Assembly: GCA_013368445.1 (NCBI GenBank)
Contig: JAACJO010000024.1
Coordinates: 248,001-312,000 of the forward strand
Length of the DNA stretch: 64,000 nucleotides
From: Leucocoprinus leucothites
Lineage: Eukaryota > Basidiomycota > Agaricomycetes > Agaricales > Agaricaceae
Direction of reading: 5' to 3'
Part shown: one piece after another, positions 10,553-24,780 of the stretch
Layout of the letters: each line of letters starts with the position of its first letter
Numbering within the stretch: the first letter of the stretch is position 1
Translations under genes and position numbers: made by a program
Notes under the pieces: model-generated
The model's input: the letters and a program-made list of their open reading frames with translations, nothing else
Told to the model about the DNA's origin: nothing
Database searches by the model: none

Positions 10553-12188
10553 AGTCTGGGCGTGCTGGTATGGAGGAGGAGGAGGACTCCAGACGGTGGC
10601 TTATAAAACACAGGGTACGTAAATAGGGTGAACGTGTGGGGTTGTTAAGATCCGAAGAGGGGACAAGCGCGTCAGATAATGCAAACGTATGATGAAGATC
10701 CGACGAAAGCGACGGCTTTGTGGGGGATACTACGAAAAAGCCTTGGCCCTTCAGCCATTGGTTTATTATATGCATGAGATCATGGTTAGGAGCCGTTGAG
10801 ACGCGTATGGAATGTGTGTCTGCGCATGTGAGCTAGTCACCCATTTGTGGTATGTTCCAGTTTGTTGTGGCATGGGTACGAGTGAGAAACCCTCGGGCTT
10901 GGATAGTTGTATCGTTCTATCCGATGGCAATGGGCCTAGTGCCAAGGACATGCTAGTGAATTCTCCAATGGGTTCACAAAATGACTGCAAGACCATACAA
11001 AGAGAAGAAAGAAGGTTAGCGAGCCAGGGGCCGCATCGAACGCACTCGGGGATGGCTTTTTCCGCCTTCCTATTTTGGGGTTTCGATCCTCACGGCGTCC
11101 TCTCCCGTCGGCCAGCTTCTCTCCATTCAATGATGCTGGCAATAGGGGCTCTCCAGGACTCCCCTCCATCCTCTGCTCTTAAATACTTCACCCGTCCATG
11201 TCCATCGCTTTCTGACCCTCCGTCGGATAGTCACTCTCATCATTGCGCTTGTGATTATCCCACCTACCCGACTTACAACACAACGCTGACGCAAATGCGC
11301 TGATCGCCTTTAGGCAACTCCGCTATACTCAACACGGCTTTCGATTACCGGAGGTATCAGTCTGAGAAGATGGGCATCAAATGACTATCAGAAGGCGCTA
11401 CTTTAACAAGAGTATTCTTCAGTATGATTTCCAAACTGCAGGACTTGTGTCGTGTTGACTATGTACTTTCCAATCAGAACTCTGGCCGGCTGGCAACCAT
11501 CTGGTCACCCTTCCACTGCCTTTCGGTGCAATAAAAAAGCGCTCAGTCACTCGAGAAGCCTCCCAGTAGGGGCTCATCACCGAATACCCCGCAAGTTCGT
11601 GTTTACGGCGCCTTCGAATCTCCATCTTTTATGGGCTTTACGAATTTCGATCCCTCGACTGATAGACTTGGAAATAAGCTTGGTGAATGCTCTGGGGAGG
11701 CTATGTACTCTTATCGTAAGTCGATATACTGATGTTGAATGTATATCAATTATCTCCCATGATCAATTCAATTCCCCACGTCGATAATGCTATGCAATAT
11801 ACTTGACAGGCGAAGTCAATCCCATCTAATTCCCCACCACCGACTAAGCCTCTCAAAGACGCCGCTAACAAAACGACTGGTCCTTCCATTCAAAAGTAGA
11901 CTCTCAAGCACTGCCCTCCTGGACATCTCGCGTCACGCGTGAACGCGTTAATATCATATCAAGCCTTTCAGGGTACGTGACACTCCTCAAATAGCGCAAA
12001 ATGCTGTTAAATATCCCTCATAGAAGCCATCCTATTGTACATTCTGACTCACCTTCCATCACACAATTACCCACACACACTCCTCCCAAGCGCTCAAGAA
12101 GATAACAGCATCATATAAAGCAACAGCAATATCGTCGTATCACATCCCTCAGGCCTTGCCTTTCCCCGCCGAATCATAGCCTAGTACC
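10553..12188. other. Divergent intergenic region, no gene seen
   Basis: Lies between the P450 (minus) and the AAA ATPase (plus) and so carries both promoters. A 163-codon open frame at 10812-11303 has Cys- and Ser-biased composition, no splice pattern and no family resemblance, so I treat it as chance. Confidence 0.6.
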
Positions 12189-14899
12189 ATGCATCGCCGC
12201 CTCTCTACGTTAATGAAGAGTCCAGGTGGAGGCTCAAGCTCATCTCGTATGGACAGCTTAGACGAGCCCGATAATGGGAACGACACCGAATCCAAGATCT
12301 CCACTGTAGCCCCTAGCACCATCCGCGGAGGAGACAATAACACTCAACTCGCAGCGCCTTCGCTTAAAGTCAAACGTGTTGATTATTACTACAGCTGGTG
12401 GACCCGCAGCTGGAAATATAGGGTAAGACACGCCTTTCGTTATCTGTGTAACTGCGGTGTAGCTTGAGCTGAGAGTATAATTAGAACACGAGCGCGAAGA
12501 TTGCTGTTGAAGGTGCTCCAACAGGGGCTACTGCAGGTGCCGGTAAGGACGGTAATGATCCCTGGAAAGATTATCTATTTGTGTACGTTCTTCTTTTTCT
12601 GATGTCATAGGAAAACATCCTAAAGCGTGCGTCACAACATAGCGTCGTCCGTACCATCCCTCGTTCAGAGCTCGCGGAAGTCAGTGTCAAAGTCCTCATC
12701 AAGAGCCCTTACATCATCAAAGCGTGCAAAGATGTCATTCAAACCTGGCCTGGTATCTCTTGGAACGCAGAACCCCTGGAGGTTAGCACGTTTCCTTCCT
12801 ACATAGAACACCATGATCAAAATACGTTAACACGATGACTTCCCATTGCAGATGGACCCCGAAATCTTCCTCGTGTTCTACGATCAATTCATCGCATACA
12901 GGGATAACATCTTATCCAAGAAATCTCCCACTCAAGAAGAAACCTACACCGCCAAAGCTGTCGATCTCCTCATCGACACGCTCTCCAATGATTACAAGTC
13001 CACTTTATCTCGTCTCCGTCGATTAACATCTCACGGTGAAATCGACTGGGAACTCATGCCTTACATCCTAGTCCCGCGCACCACATTCGTTGCGCGATGC
13101 GTTGTAACAGGTCAAACACGTCTATTCAAACTTCGTCAATGGATTCGTACCATGGTTGATAACAAGCGCGTGTTTCAGCTTACACTTGAGAGTACCGATA
13201 CGGTTGATCGACCTGTGACACAAAGTGTTGCAATTGGACGAGTTCAGACGACTACCTCAATTCGAAGTTTCAAGGGTATCGTTAGAGTGCAAACTCTTGA
13301 TGCTTTCCCGATCAGGTTTTATAATGACGAGAATGGGATGAAAGAGCAAGGATTGAGAGAGATGGCGATTGAGAGGGGGAAGAAGTGGTTTAGCTTTTTC
13401 GGTATCCATCATGAACAGTATGAAGGTGTTGCGGCGCTTCGCCCACATAATGGGACTGGTGAAGTCCAACGACACTTTGTCAAGAGTCGGATCATGATTG
13501 ATCGAGGTATGTCTTTTCGCTTTTTCTTACTGGATATAGACTGAGTAAACTTGGAATAGCCACGTTCCGTCGCTCGAACACTGCCTACCGATTCGCTCAA
13601 CCCGTTCCTCGCGTCATCGAAACAGACGAAGACGGGAACCCCAACGACGGTTGGGGTCGTCAGGGTATTTTACCAGTTCCCCCAGGTCCTCCTCCTATGC
13701 ACATGCCCCCGCCCGTGCCCATGCCCGTGCAACACTTTCCCCCACCAATGCCTATGGATCCTTACTTGTATCAAGGTTCAAACGGTTCATATTCCTCTCT
13801 TAGTATTCAAGATGCACCTGGAGTCTTACGTCCGCGTATACTAGGTGTCGTAGCGGAATCGAACAAGGGGCCGTATGAAGAACTCGTCATGGATGAGTAT
13901 ACGGAGGAAGATTATTTGTTGGCTTCGACTATTGTTTATGGATTCAGTCTTGCTGATAAAATTTGGCGTACGTTTTGATTTCCCCTTCTTGAGACAAGGG
14001 TTTACCTTTACTGACTAATTGCACACAGTTGAGTTTAATGTATCCCTTATCCGCCCCGTCGAGTGGAACTCTGCAGCCTTTACCAACCTTGTTCTTCCCT
14101 CCGGCCGCAAAGACCTTATGAAATCACTCATCGAAGCCCATCACAAAGAACTCAACTTTGACGATTTCATTAAAGGCAAAGGACACGGTCTCGTTATCAA
14201 TTTGTATGGCCCTCCAGGCGTTGGCAAGACATTCTCAGCGGAAGCGACGAGTGAACATGTTCAAAGGCCACTCTATGTCATTGGAGCAGGTGATTTGGGT
14301 ACCAATGCGTCTGCGCTTGATCATGCCCTTGAGAAAGTGTTTAACCTCGCGACTGCTTGGAAGGCTCTCGTCTTGATTGATGAGGTGCGATATATTACGG
14401 TTTCATACTCGAAAAATCAATCATACTCAAATTGATTACTTAGGCTGACGTATTCCTGGAGCAACGCTCGCTTCATGATTTAGAGCGTAACGCCATGGTC
14501 GCCGTCTTCCTCCGCCACGTCGAATACTACCGCGGAATCCTCTTCCTCACCACCAACAGAGTCAAAACCTTTGACGAAGCCTTCCTCTCTCGTATCCACG
14601 TCGCTCTCCACTTTACTGAGCTCGCCCACGAATCAAAGATTTCAGTCTGGAAAGCTTTCCTTCGTAAAGTCGGTGCTGTTCAAGCCGAGGAATCTCCGGC
14701 TTATGGTGAGATTACCGAGGAACAGATTGGGGAACTTGCGAAGAGGCAGATTAATGGGAGGCAGATTAAGAATGCGGTTAGGACTGCTCAGAGTTTGGCT
14801 GCTGCGAAAGGGCAGAAGCTTGGGTTTGTTCATGTTCTCCAGACTTTGGATGCCATGGAGGAATTTACTCGGGAGTTTGAGAAGGCTAGGGCTTCTTAG
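12189..14899 (+). CDS. AAA-family ATPase with N-terminal DUF7025-like region
   Basis: Seven exons in consistent phase: 12189-12422, 12485-12582, 12643-12781, 12852-13506, 13560-13967, 14029-14384, 14444-14899, encoding 781 residues. The N-terminal half (about 60-430) resembles the uncharacterised region common before the AAA core in fungal proteins; a proline/methionine-rich insert follows near 430-460. The single AAA module has Walker A GPPGVGKT (about residue 572), Walker B LVLIDEAD, sensor-1 LFLTTNR and an arginine-finger stretch LSRIH, then an AAA lid. Such single-AAA fungal proteins are expanded in Agaricomycetes and mostly unstudied; no targeting peptide or transmembrane segment is seen. 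Fold assignment is sure, role is not. Confidence 0.93.
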
Positions 14900-15201
14900 A
14901 GGATCAATGTGAACGAGTAGTTGGATTTGATTATTATGTACAGTATCGTCTCTAGCCAGAAATATGTATATATAAAAAACTACGCCATGAAATGATTATC
15001 GTATTCCAGTATTGGAGAGTTTGTGTTTCAACCAGCCAAGGAGGTCATGATTGATAGTGAAATACGATGGTGATAAAACTATCATTATCGAAAGAATAAG
15101 AGTAGGCAGTCAGATCACAAGAGGAGTGACATAAACGACGAAGGGACGAAAAAGAAAGCAATTCAAAAGTCCATTCAAAATCCGAACACACACCCCTACC
15201 C
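14900..15201. other. Convergent 3' spacer
   Basis: Short region between convergent genes, holding their 3' untranslated parts. No gene seen. Confidence 0.6.
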
Positions 15202-16011
15202 CTACAGCCCGCGGAACTCCTGCACCTCATTCTCCTTACTCTCCTGCACAACCCCCAACGTCGACTCTTTCTCAGACTCTCCAATGCCTGGGATACTCAT
15301 ACTGAATGGTGTATCCTCAAAATCAACCTTCAGGTCCGGCGGCGGCAACACGTAACTGTTCCTGTTGGCATTACTGCCGGCCAGCTTCCGGTTACTCAAT
15401 TTACTCTTGAGCGTCGTCAAACCCTTCGCAGCACCTTCGAGCGAACCAACAGCTTCATCGTACCGCTGTACATCAGAAGAGGGGCGAAGAGACTTTTTAA
15501 ACTCGGCGAGAATTTGGAGACCGTCGTTGAGTTGTTGCTTGATGGTGTCGACAGTGATAGAAACCCGAACGTTTTCACCAGACGTCACTTTTGACATGGA
15601 TTGGCGATTTGGCCTTTCCTGCTGGGAGGCAGCGGGTGACTGGCACTATGAGATTGATTGTGAGCGAGAGACAAGAAAGAAGACATGAAAACTTACGCGT
15701 CCTTCAACGGAGTGCAGCTCGAGACCTCCATTGGTCACACTAGGACCCTGCTGAGGCGCGTTTGCCGCATCCAAGGACTCAGAATTTCGCATAGTGGACG
15801 TGTCGTCCAGTGCGTCTGCCCGGCTAGGCGATGCTAAGGGACCCCCAGTAAGCTCAGCAGGTGCCGACGACTCTCCATACGACGAAGACGTCCGGGTACC
15901 ATCCTCCCCTTCGCTCACAGCCTTCTTCTTTCCCCGACGAGAAAAAGGGGACTTGAAAATAGCAGAAAGCTTCAACTTCAGCTTAGAATCTTGAGACTCC
16001 CTTTTCTGCAT
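15202..16011 (-). CDS. Hypothetical basic/serine-rich protein, 250 aa
   Basis: Two exons, 16011-15697 and 15639-15202, joined by a 57-nt intron (GTAAGT...CAG) in phase 0. The ATG at 16011 gives MQKRESQDSK; an in-frame upstream ATG at 16158 would add a hydrophobic stretch that looks like untranslated leader. The N-terminal half is basic and Ser-rich (FKSPFSRRGKKK), the second half contains a likely helical segment (about residues 110-180) with VDTIKQQLNDGLQILAEF. No known domain, signal peptide or membrane segment recognised. A coiled-coil or scaffold role would be a guess. Confidence 0.75.
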
Positions 16012-16324
16012 CGTGGTCAAGAGGTGGATGGGGAAAAAAAGTGAAAAGAGTGTGGGTGAGAGTGAGGGATCACTCTCGCAGTTGGCGGTTGAAAAAAGAG
16101 TGTAAAGAAAGGGTTGAGAGGCGACGGGGATGTTTGGACCCGAACGGGCCTTAATCAAGTTAGAGTGCGGTCAGGGAAGGCGGCGGGAGTAATTGAGAAT
16201 GCTATTCTTGGAATGGCTTCGGACAGGGTCTAGCTTTGTTCATGAGTCTCCTATGAAATCTCTTACGAGTTTGGGGCACATTTTCCTTGACGTCTTTTGA
16301 GTCTCCAAATTACCTAGACAAACT

Positions 16325-19126
16325 CTACCGCCGGTTACGACTCTGTCCACTGGCGGAAGGACCACCACCTAAAGCAGCTCCTCTTCTCATCTCCTCTTCA
16401 TCCAGACCAGCCTCTGCCAATATCTTCTCCACCTCCTCAAGAATCGGCTTGTACTCCGCTAGAAGAGCCAATTACTGTCATTATCGTCATCACAACTCTA
16501 TGATTCGACCAAGACTTACCGTAACGCTCCTCGGCCAAGCCGAACCCATCACGGCGCAACTCCTTTCCTCGATTGTCGCTTGTACCGTATGCCTTCTGAG
16601 TCCAGTACTCCCCTGCAGGATCAATTAACACTCCACTTTGTGCACGTGGCAATTGACTACAACTCACGAGATCGGGCATAAAACATGGCAAGCGTTTCTC
16701 CAGGGAGAGGAGTGCTCAAAACATCCTCCGGACTGCGGGTCGCATCCTTTGAAACTCCCATGAAAGCATTGGCTCGAGAACGTAGTGAGTCCTGTCATAG
16801 CTCTCTAAGGAGTAATGCATCGGTACTTGATTGGAGTGGATACTCACAGGATCTTCTACGTCGACTGGCTCCGCAATGTGTTCTTCTACCTGTGCCTCTG
16901 GTATACTCTCCGTTTCAGCTGGCTTGATTTTCTTCTTGTGCGATTTCTTTTTTCGATCATCTTCATCTTCACCTTCGTCAAGTTCTTCATCGCCATCATC
17001 ACCCTCGTTCTCCATCTCCTCTTCGTCGTCATTATCATCATCCTCTTCATCATCATCGTCATCGCTACTACTCTCTTCCTCCCCATCGGGGATTAGAATA
17101 CCGCTTTCTTTTAGACATGTAAATCTATCCAACTTATCGAGCTGCAGGGAATAGAAATCGTCAAGTGTGTACTCCTTAGACCCTTTCTCGAAGATCCCCC
17201 CATATCTACGGATACAATGATCAGCTAGAATGAGTGATGATTGACTAGAGACTTACATATACAGACTGTTTCTAAGCACAGCAAGCATGGCGTTGTATCG
17301 AGGGATAGGTAGAGTCAAGTTCGGATCATCCGGATCCCTGTCTGTTATTGCAGTGCCAGGAGGAGACTTGATCACATTAGACGGTAGTAATACATCGTCT
17401 TCTTCCTCCTCATCCTCATCGCTATCACGCTCACGACGATTTGCCCCTCTTGTAGCCTCCTTCCTCTTGTCGGCCCGAGTTACCTTCTTGCCGCCTTTGG
17501 GTTTTGGTTTCTTGAGGGCCATTGAAATCCACTTGCCCTTGCCACTAAGTTGGTAGCCATACCTGATAGCGTGAAATTAGTCAACACGCTAGTCCGGGGA
17601 GGCCGAACATACAGGTCATTGTGAAAGACGCTCTCGAGCGTCTCCTCGTTTGTGTCTTCGTCAGTGACACCACCGAAGAGAATACCTGTGGAACCGGCAC
17701 CACTGCCACGGTTCCATAACGCCATCGTACAACCCGAGCGCAGAGATGGCGCATAAGCATCTGAAGCCCGTTTTCTCCGCTCCCACTTGAACACGATCTG
17801 TGACTGCGCAGTTTTATTTTTGCTAGGCTTAGCGGGAACAGATGTGGATTCATGCTCCGCAGTAGGAATCGTGATTCTTTTGAAAATATTACTTTCAACT
17901 GGAGGAAAGAAAGTAAAATAGGAAGGAACAAACTTGAGTAACCAGGTATCCTCAAGCATTACACCGACGGGTCGTTTTCCTTTCGCGTATTCCTTACAAT
18001 AGCCGCCATGCAAAATGACCCCTTCCGCACACGGCAAAAATGAAAATCCACTTCGAGCCCTAAAGCCAAGTGAGCCAAACATTTTAAGCGAGATGCGTGG
18101 GGCTCACGAAGGTTTGAGATCAGTCTCACGAAATTCAGCTTGCGTCCATCTGTATTCTTGGGTGTCAAAGACCCATAAGTCATTCAGATATCGCGCTACG
18201 ATGGAATAGAAGTGAGTCAGAAGGAGAAACGTCAAGCAACGAACCCACTGGTGACACCAGGATCGTAAAAGCCGCCAAACAAAATGATATAATGTTTCCA
18301 CGTTGTCATACTGGTATGCGATGGAATGATTAGCAAGGTCAATACACCTTAGATACTCGATACTTGCGATCTTACCGGTGACCAGATCGAGCGCTTGGCC
18401 GAATCTTGGTATCAATCCTATCCCACGAGTGCGTCGCAATGTCAAAGCACCAGAAATCTCTGTAATGGTGGAACGTTGTTTGATGGAGAGATGAGAATTC
18501 ACCACCTGTGGCGTCATTCAGGTCGGTGTTGAACATTGAACAGTGATTCAAGCATCAAATACCGAACAAAAATAGTTTCCCTCCTCCTGCGGGAGATGAG
18601 GCCACGGCGTGCGCGGATCTTGGTCCAGGGCACGTTGGAGAAACGAATTTACGCCATTCGTCTTTTTCTGGCGCGTATCGAAATACGTCATTGTAAAAAT
18701 ACTGGAAACATAGCTGAGTACAGTCCCAAGGTGATCGATACATTGGAAGACTCACCGCTCTTCCATCCTCGCTGAAGAATTCTCCCCCTATACACCACAA
18801 GTGATTTCCATTTGGACATGGTGTGAGTGTTGCATTTGCCCTTCTGCTCGGTGGTCCCTCAACGAGTTCTTCTGTCACAATATGTGCTTCTTCCCATTCC
18901 TTTCTCATCTACTAAGAGCACGCAAGATGAGCCCACGTTCGAACATGAGCCAATAACCACATACCTTTTCCAAGATAGCCTCGAGGTCTTGATCATCCTC
19001 ATCCTCAGAGTCGTACTTGCTCTTCGACTTGGTGACCTTTTTCTTCTCTTTTCTCTCGATTTTTTGTGCCGCTTTCGCCTTTTTAGCCGCCTTTGCGGCA
19101 GTACTGTTGGCTTTCTTTTTCCCCAT
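16325..19126 (-). CDS. Kelch-repeat protein, KLHDC4-like with DUF4110
   Basis: Multi-exon gene; exon 1 is 19126-18965 (MGKKKANSTAAK, lysine/alanine-rich), the second starts at 18908. Kelch repeats follow, visible as LWCIGGEF, LFLFGGEF, HYIILFGGF..NDLWVFD, GVILHGGY, GILFGGV and LYIYGGIF, building a beta-propeller of about 430 residues. After it come a strongly acidic Asp/Glu block (near 16890-17090) and a C-terminal DUF4110-type segment (ARSREYWTQKA..RRDGFGLAEERY). This architecture matches the conserved eukaryotic KLHDC4 / yeast Kel3 group. Molecular role is poorly known. Stop codon at 16327-16325. Confidence 0.9.
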
Positions 19127-19296
19127 GAGCCAACGTGAAGTGACAAGTGTCGGGATCAGTAAGCAGATGATTAATTACCCTCGGCAATCGCCGGTATTCT
19201 ATATGAGTGTTCCCACACCAAGTATCCCCTGATTCGGTTCATCACCCTCAGGCTGCTGCTGGTTCTCGTCCTTTGACATTGTGGATTATTCGACGT

Positions 19297-19609
19297 TTAG
19301 TCTTTCTCCTTGGTATCGACTCCTCGTTGCAAGTACGCCATCATTCTACCTTGAGCCCAATGTGGCTTTGTTCACTGGCAAAACCGGTACACTGGATATG
19401 ACCATAAGGATAGGCCACTTACTGCGCCATGCGTCTTGAAATCGTGTAAGTGGTTCCTGGCTGTGTACAATGGGGTTCAGGCGCTGATTATTCTTGTTAA
19501 AATGTCCTCCACGAACCTTGACGACGTCATCAGGCTTGCCACTAATCCGACAGATGGCTTCTGCCATGAGAAGTTGTATACTAGCTTGGCACGCTTCTGG
19601 TTCCCACAT
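19297..19609 (-). CDS. Possible small two-exon gene, hypothetical
   Basis: Reading on the minus strand, an open stretch with balanced amino-acid use runs through MWEPEACQASIQLLMAEAIC and RFQDAWR to a GTAAGT donor (near 19427). Splicing to an AAG acceptor near 19340 in phase continues SRMMAYLQRGVDTKEKD and a stop at 19299-19297. Upstream of the first ATG the frame stays open for about 25 codons (YIASGGSSTGG..NLQAF), so a further 5' exon is likely and the true start may be missed. No family recognised. The case rests on splice phase and composition only. Confidence 0.4.
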
Positions 19610-20802
19610 GAAAGCTTGCAAATTGTCATTCCCTCCGGTCGATGAACCCCCAGAAGCAATGTACCCTACTTTATCATGCTCCGACGATATTAGCGTCTAA
19701 CTGTGGCTATACTTCATTTATTTCTATTCTTGGACATGGCCCTTTGATATTAGAGATGCTTTATTCAAACGGCACTCGTCGTGCGTGCAGTGTCCTGGTA
19801 ACATAAGGTTTGCTCTGGCTGTATGATCGACTTGGCCGGAAATTATGATCGCACAAATGAAACGTGGGGTCATATTGACTCAAGCTGGGCGTGATCACCG
19901 CCAACGTCCAAGTTCCGAGTGGACCAGGTCGCAGGGACTAGGTCGTGTTTAATTTATTGGCCACTGAGCTCACCAGTATCACTATTTCACGTATGGGCTG
20001 ATCAAACGATCGAGTGTCAGAAAACTTGAAAAGTTCTTCACTTTCCTAATGTCTTCTTTCCTAGTGGTTACTACCCTTAGCCGCCAACTAGTTCTGATGA
20101 GATCCTGGGCTGGGCAGAGGGCGCTGATGAGCCTGTGGCCAGCATGCGGAAAACATACGGAGAATGATCGAATGGTGGAACTCTACTACCTAGATCTCTC
20201 GAATTCGTGAGTTCACTGTAATTTAATTTGTGGCGGAAGGAATGAGCGGTCTCGACTCACCAGTCAGTTATGACGTTGAGAGACCGGGGGCTCTGCTACG
20301 ACTAGTGAACACCGAGTATCTATGAAACTTTCTTTCAAGAATGAAACGGAGTTAAAAGGTGCAAGTGCTTATCTCTACTATTCATCTTTCCATGCGTTTG
20401 ACGCACCTCTAATGCTACACCGCGGCCATGGCACAGAGGAGTGGGCACGGAGCTGTCCCGAATATCTCCATATGGTTAGTGTGGCAGGAAGGTGCTGTGA
20501 AAAGATGTGTAGAATTTGGGTATTCATTCACTTCGAGTCTCATGAAAACTTCTGCATCAGAAAGAGCTGTACACTGGTGGAGGTCGAGAAGGGTCTGGGT
20601 GTGCAGAAACAGTGCTTTTTGGAGGCAGAAACTTCGAGGGCGAGCTTGGCCCCCACGTGTAAAGAAGAAAGCACCGCCACAGGATCATGTCCCTAAAGCT
20701 TCAGATCTGATCCGACTGCCGAGACTGAAATAAAAGGGCACTTGTGCTGTAAAACTCCTTGTCACCCAGCCGCATCCACTCACCGGCGTTCTCGTTCTCA
20801 TT
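19610..20802. other. Intergenic, no confident gene
   Basis: Upstream region of the phosphatase gene. An ATAAAAGG box lies near 20730, about 70 bases before the start codon, and could be its TATA element. A 124-codon frame at 20322 overlaps another frame of similar size and shows no family features; I treat it as chance. Confidence 0.5.
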
Positions 20803-21558
20803 ATGGGCCAGCTTATTAGCTCCGTTGTTTCTTCATATCTGCATGCTGCTACACTGCTTATACCTATTCTTCAGCGACGACCCATAACACTGCCTTTGCC
20901 CGAGGACGAGAAAGCACTACGTCAGTTGCATTCAGATGAGGGACTCGAGACTTCGCCTGACTCTTGTGCGCCTCAGACGCTGACATTTGCCCTCACTCGT
21001 CCAATACCCAACTCTTACTGGGCAACACCATATCTTCTTGCTTGCGAGTATCCCTGGACACCAAAAGACCCACATAAACCGAAGCTTGATGCACTTCTAC
21101 ACGCGGGCGTGCGGACTTTCATTGACTTGACGGAATGTGGAGAACTCCGACCTTATTGCGGTGATGTGCTCACTTCGCGAGCGGAAGTCCTTGGAATCGA
21201 CAAGCAAGAAATCGAGTATCACCGGTTCCCCATCCATGATCGTTCCTTGCCCCAGTCCGTGGAATTCATGTACTCCGTGATGGAAGTCTTAAGGGACAAC
21301 GAAAGACGGGGTCGTATTGCAGCTGTACATTGCCGAGGAGGGATTGGACGTACGGGCATGGTGATCGGATGCTGGTTGATCGAGAGCGGGAGAGCAGCAG
21401 ACGGGGCGGAGGCCCTGGATATCATTGCAAGGGAATGGAAAACGGTTGAGAAGTGCAACAGGTTTCCGCATAGCCCTGAGACGGGACCACAGTTTGATTT
21501 CGTATTGCATTTCCAGGCTGCACCGAAACCGATCCAGCTTGTTTCCGTTGCTTCATGA
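20803..21558 (+). CDS. Protein tyrosine / dual-specificity phosphatase-like, 251 aa
   Basis: Intronless, unusual among its neighbours. The active-site signature is VHCRGGIGRTG (about residues 178-188), matching HCxxGxxR(S/T): Cys nucleophile and phosphate-binding Arg. An upstream Asp in FPIHDRSLP (about residue 148) sits where the general-acid loop is expected. The first residues MGQLISS fit an N-myristoylation signal (Gly2, Ser6), so membrane attachment is possible. The protein size and single domain resemble small DSP/PTP4A or CDKN3-type phosphatases; exact substrate unknown. A run of Pro- and Tyr-rich sequence (SYWATPYLLACEYPWTP) precedes the domain. Confidence 0.9.
   Translation: MGQLISSVVSSYLHAATLLIPILQRRPITLPLPEDEKALRQLHSDEGLETSPDSCAPQTLTFALTRPIPNSYWATPYLLACEYPWTPKDPHKPKLDALLHAGVRTFIDLTECGELRPYCGDVLTSRAEVLGIDKQEIEYHRFPIHDRSLPQSVEFMYSVMEVLRDNERRGRIAAVHCRGGIGRTGMVIGCWLIESGRAADGAEALDIIAREWKTVEKCNRFPHSPETGPQFDFVLHFQAAPKPIQLVSVAS

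Positions 21559-24780
<3,222 letters not shown>

Noticed and set aside
10812..11303. 163-codon plus-strand frame between the P450 and the AAA gene
   Set aside because: Composition is Cys/Ser-biased, no domain, no splice-linked extension, and it overlaps frames on the other strand.
16815..17154. Plus-strand hydrophobic or poly-Ser frames
   Set aside because: They are antisense to the acidic Asp/Glu block of the kelch protein; repeated GAN codons read as Ser/Ile/Phe runs on the other strand.
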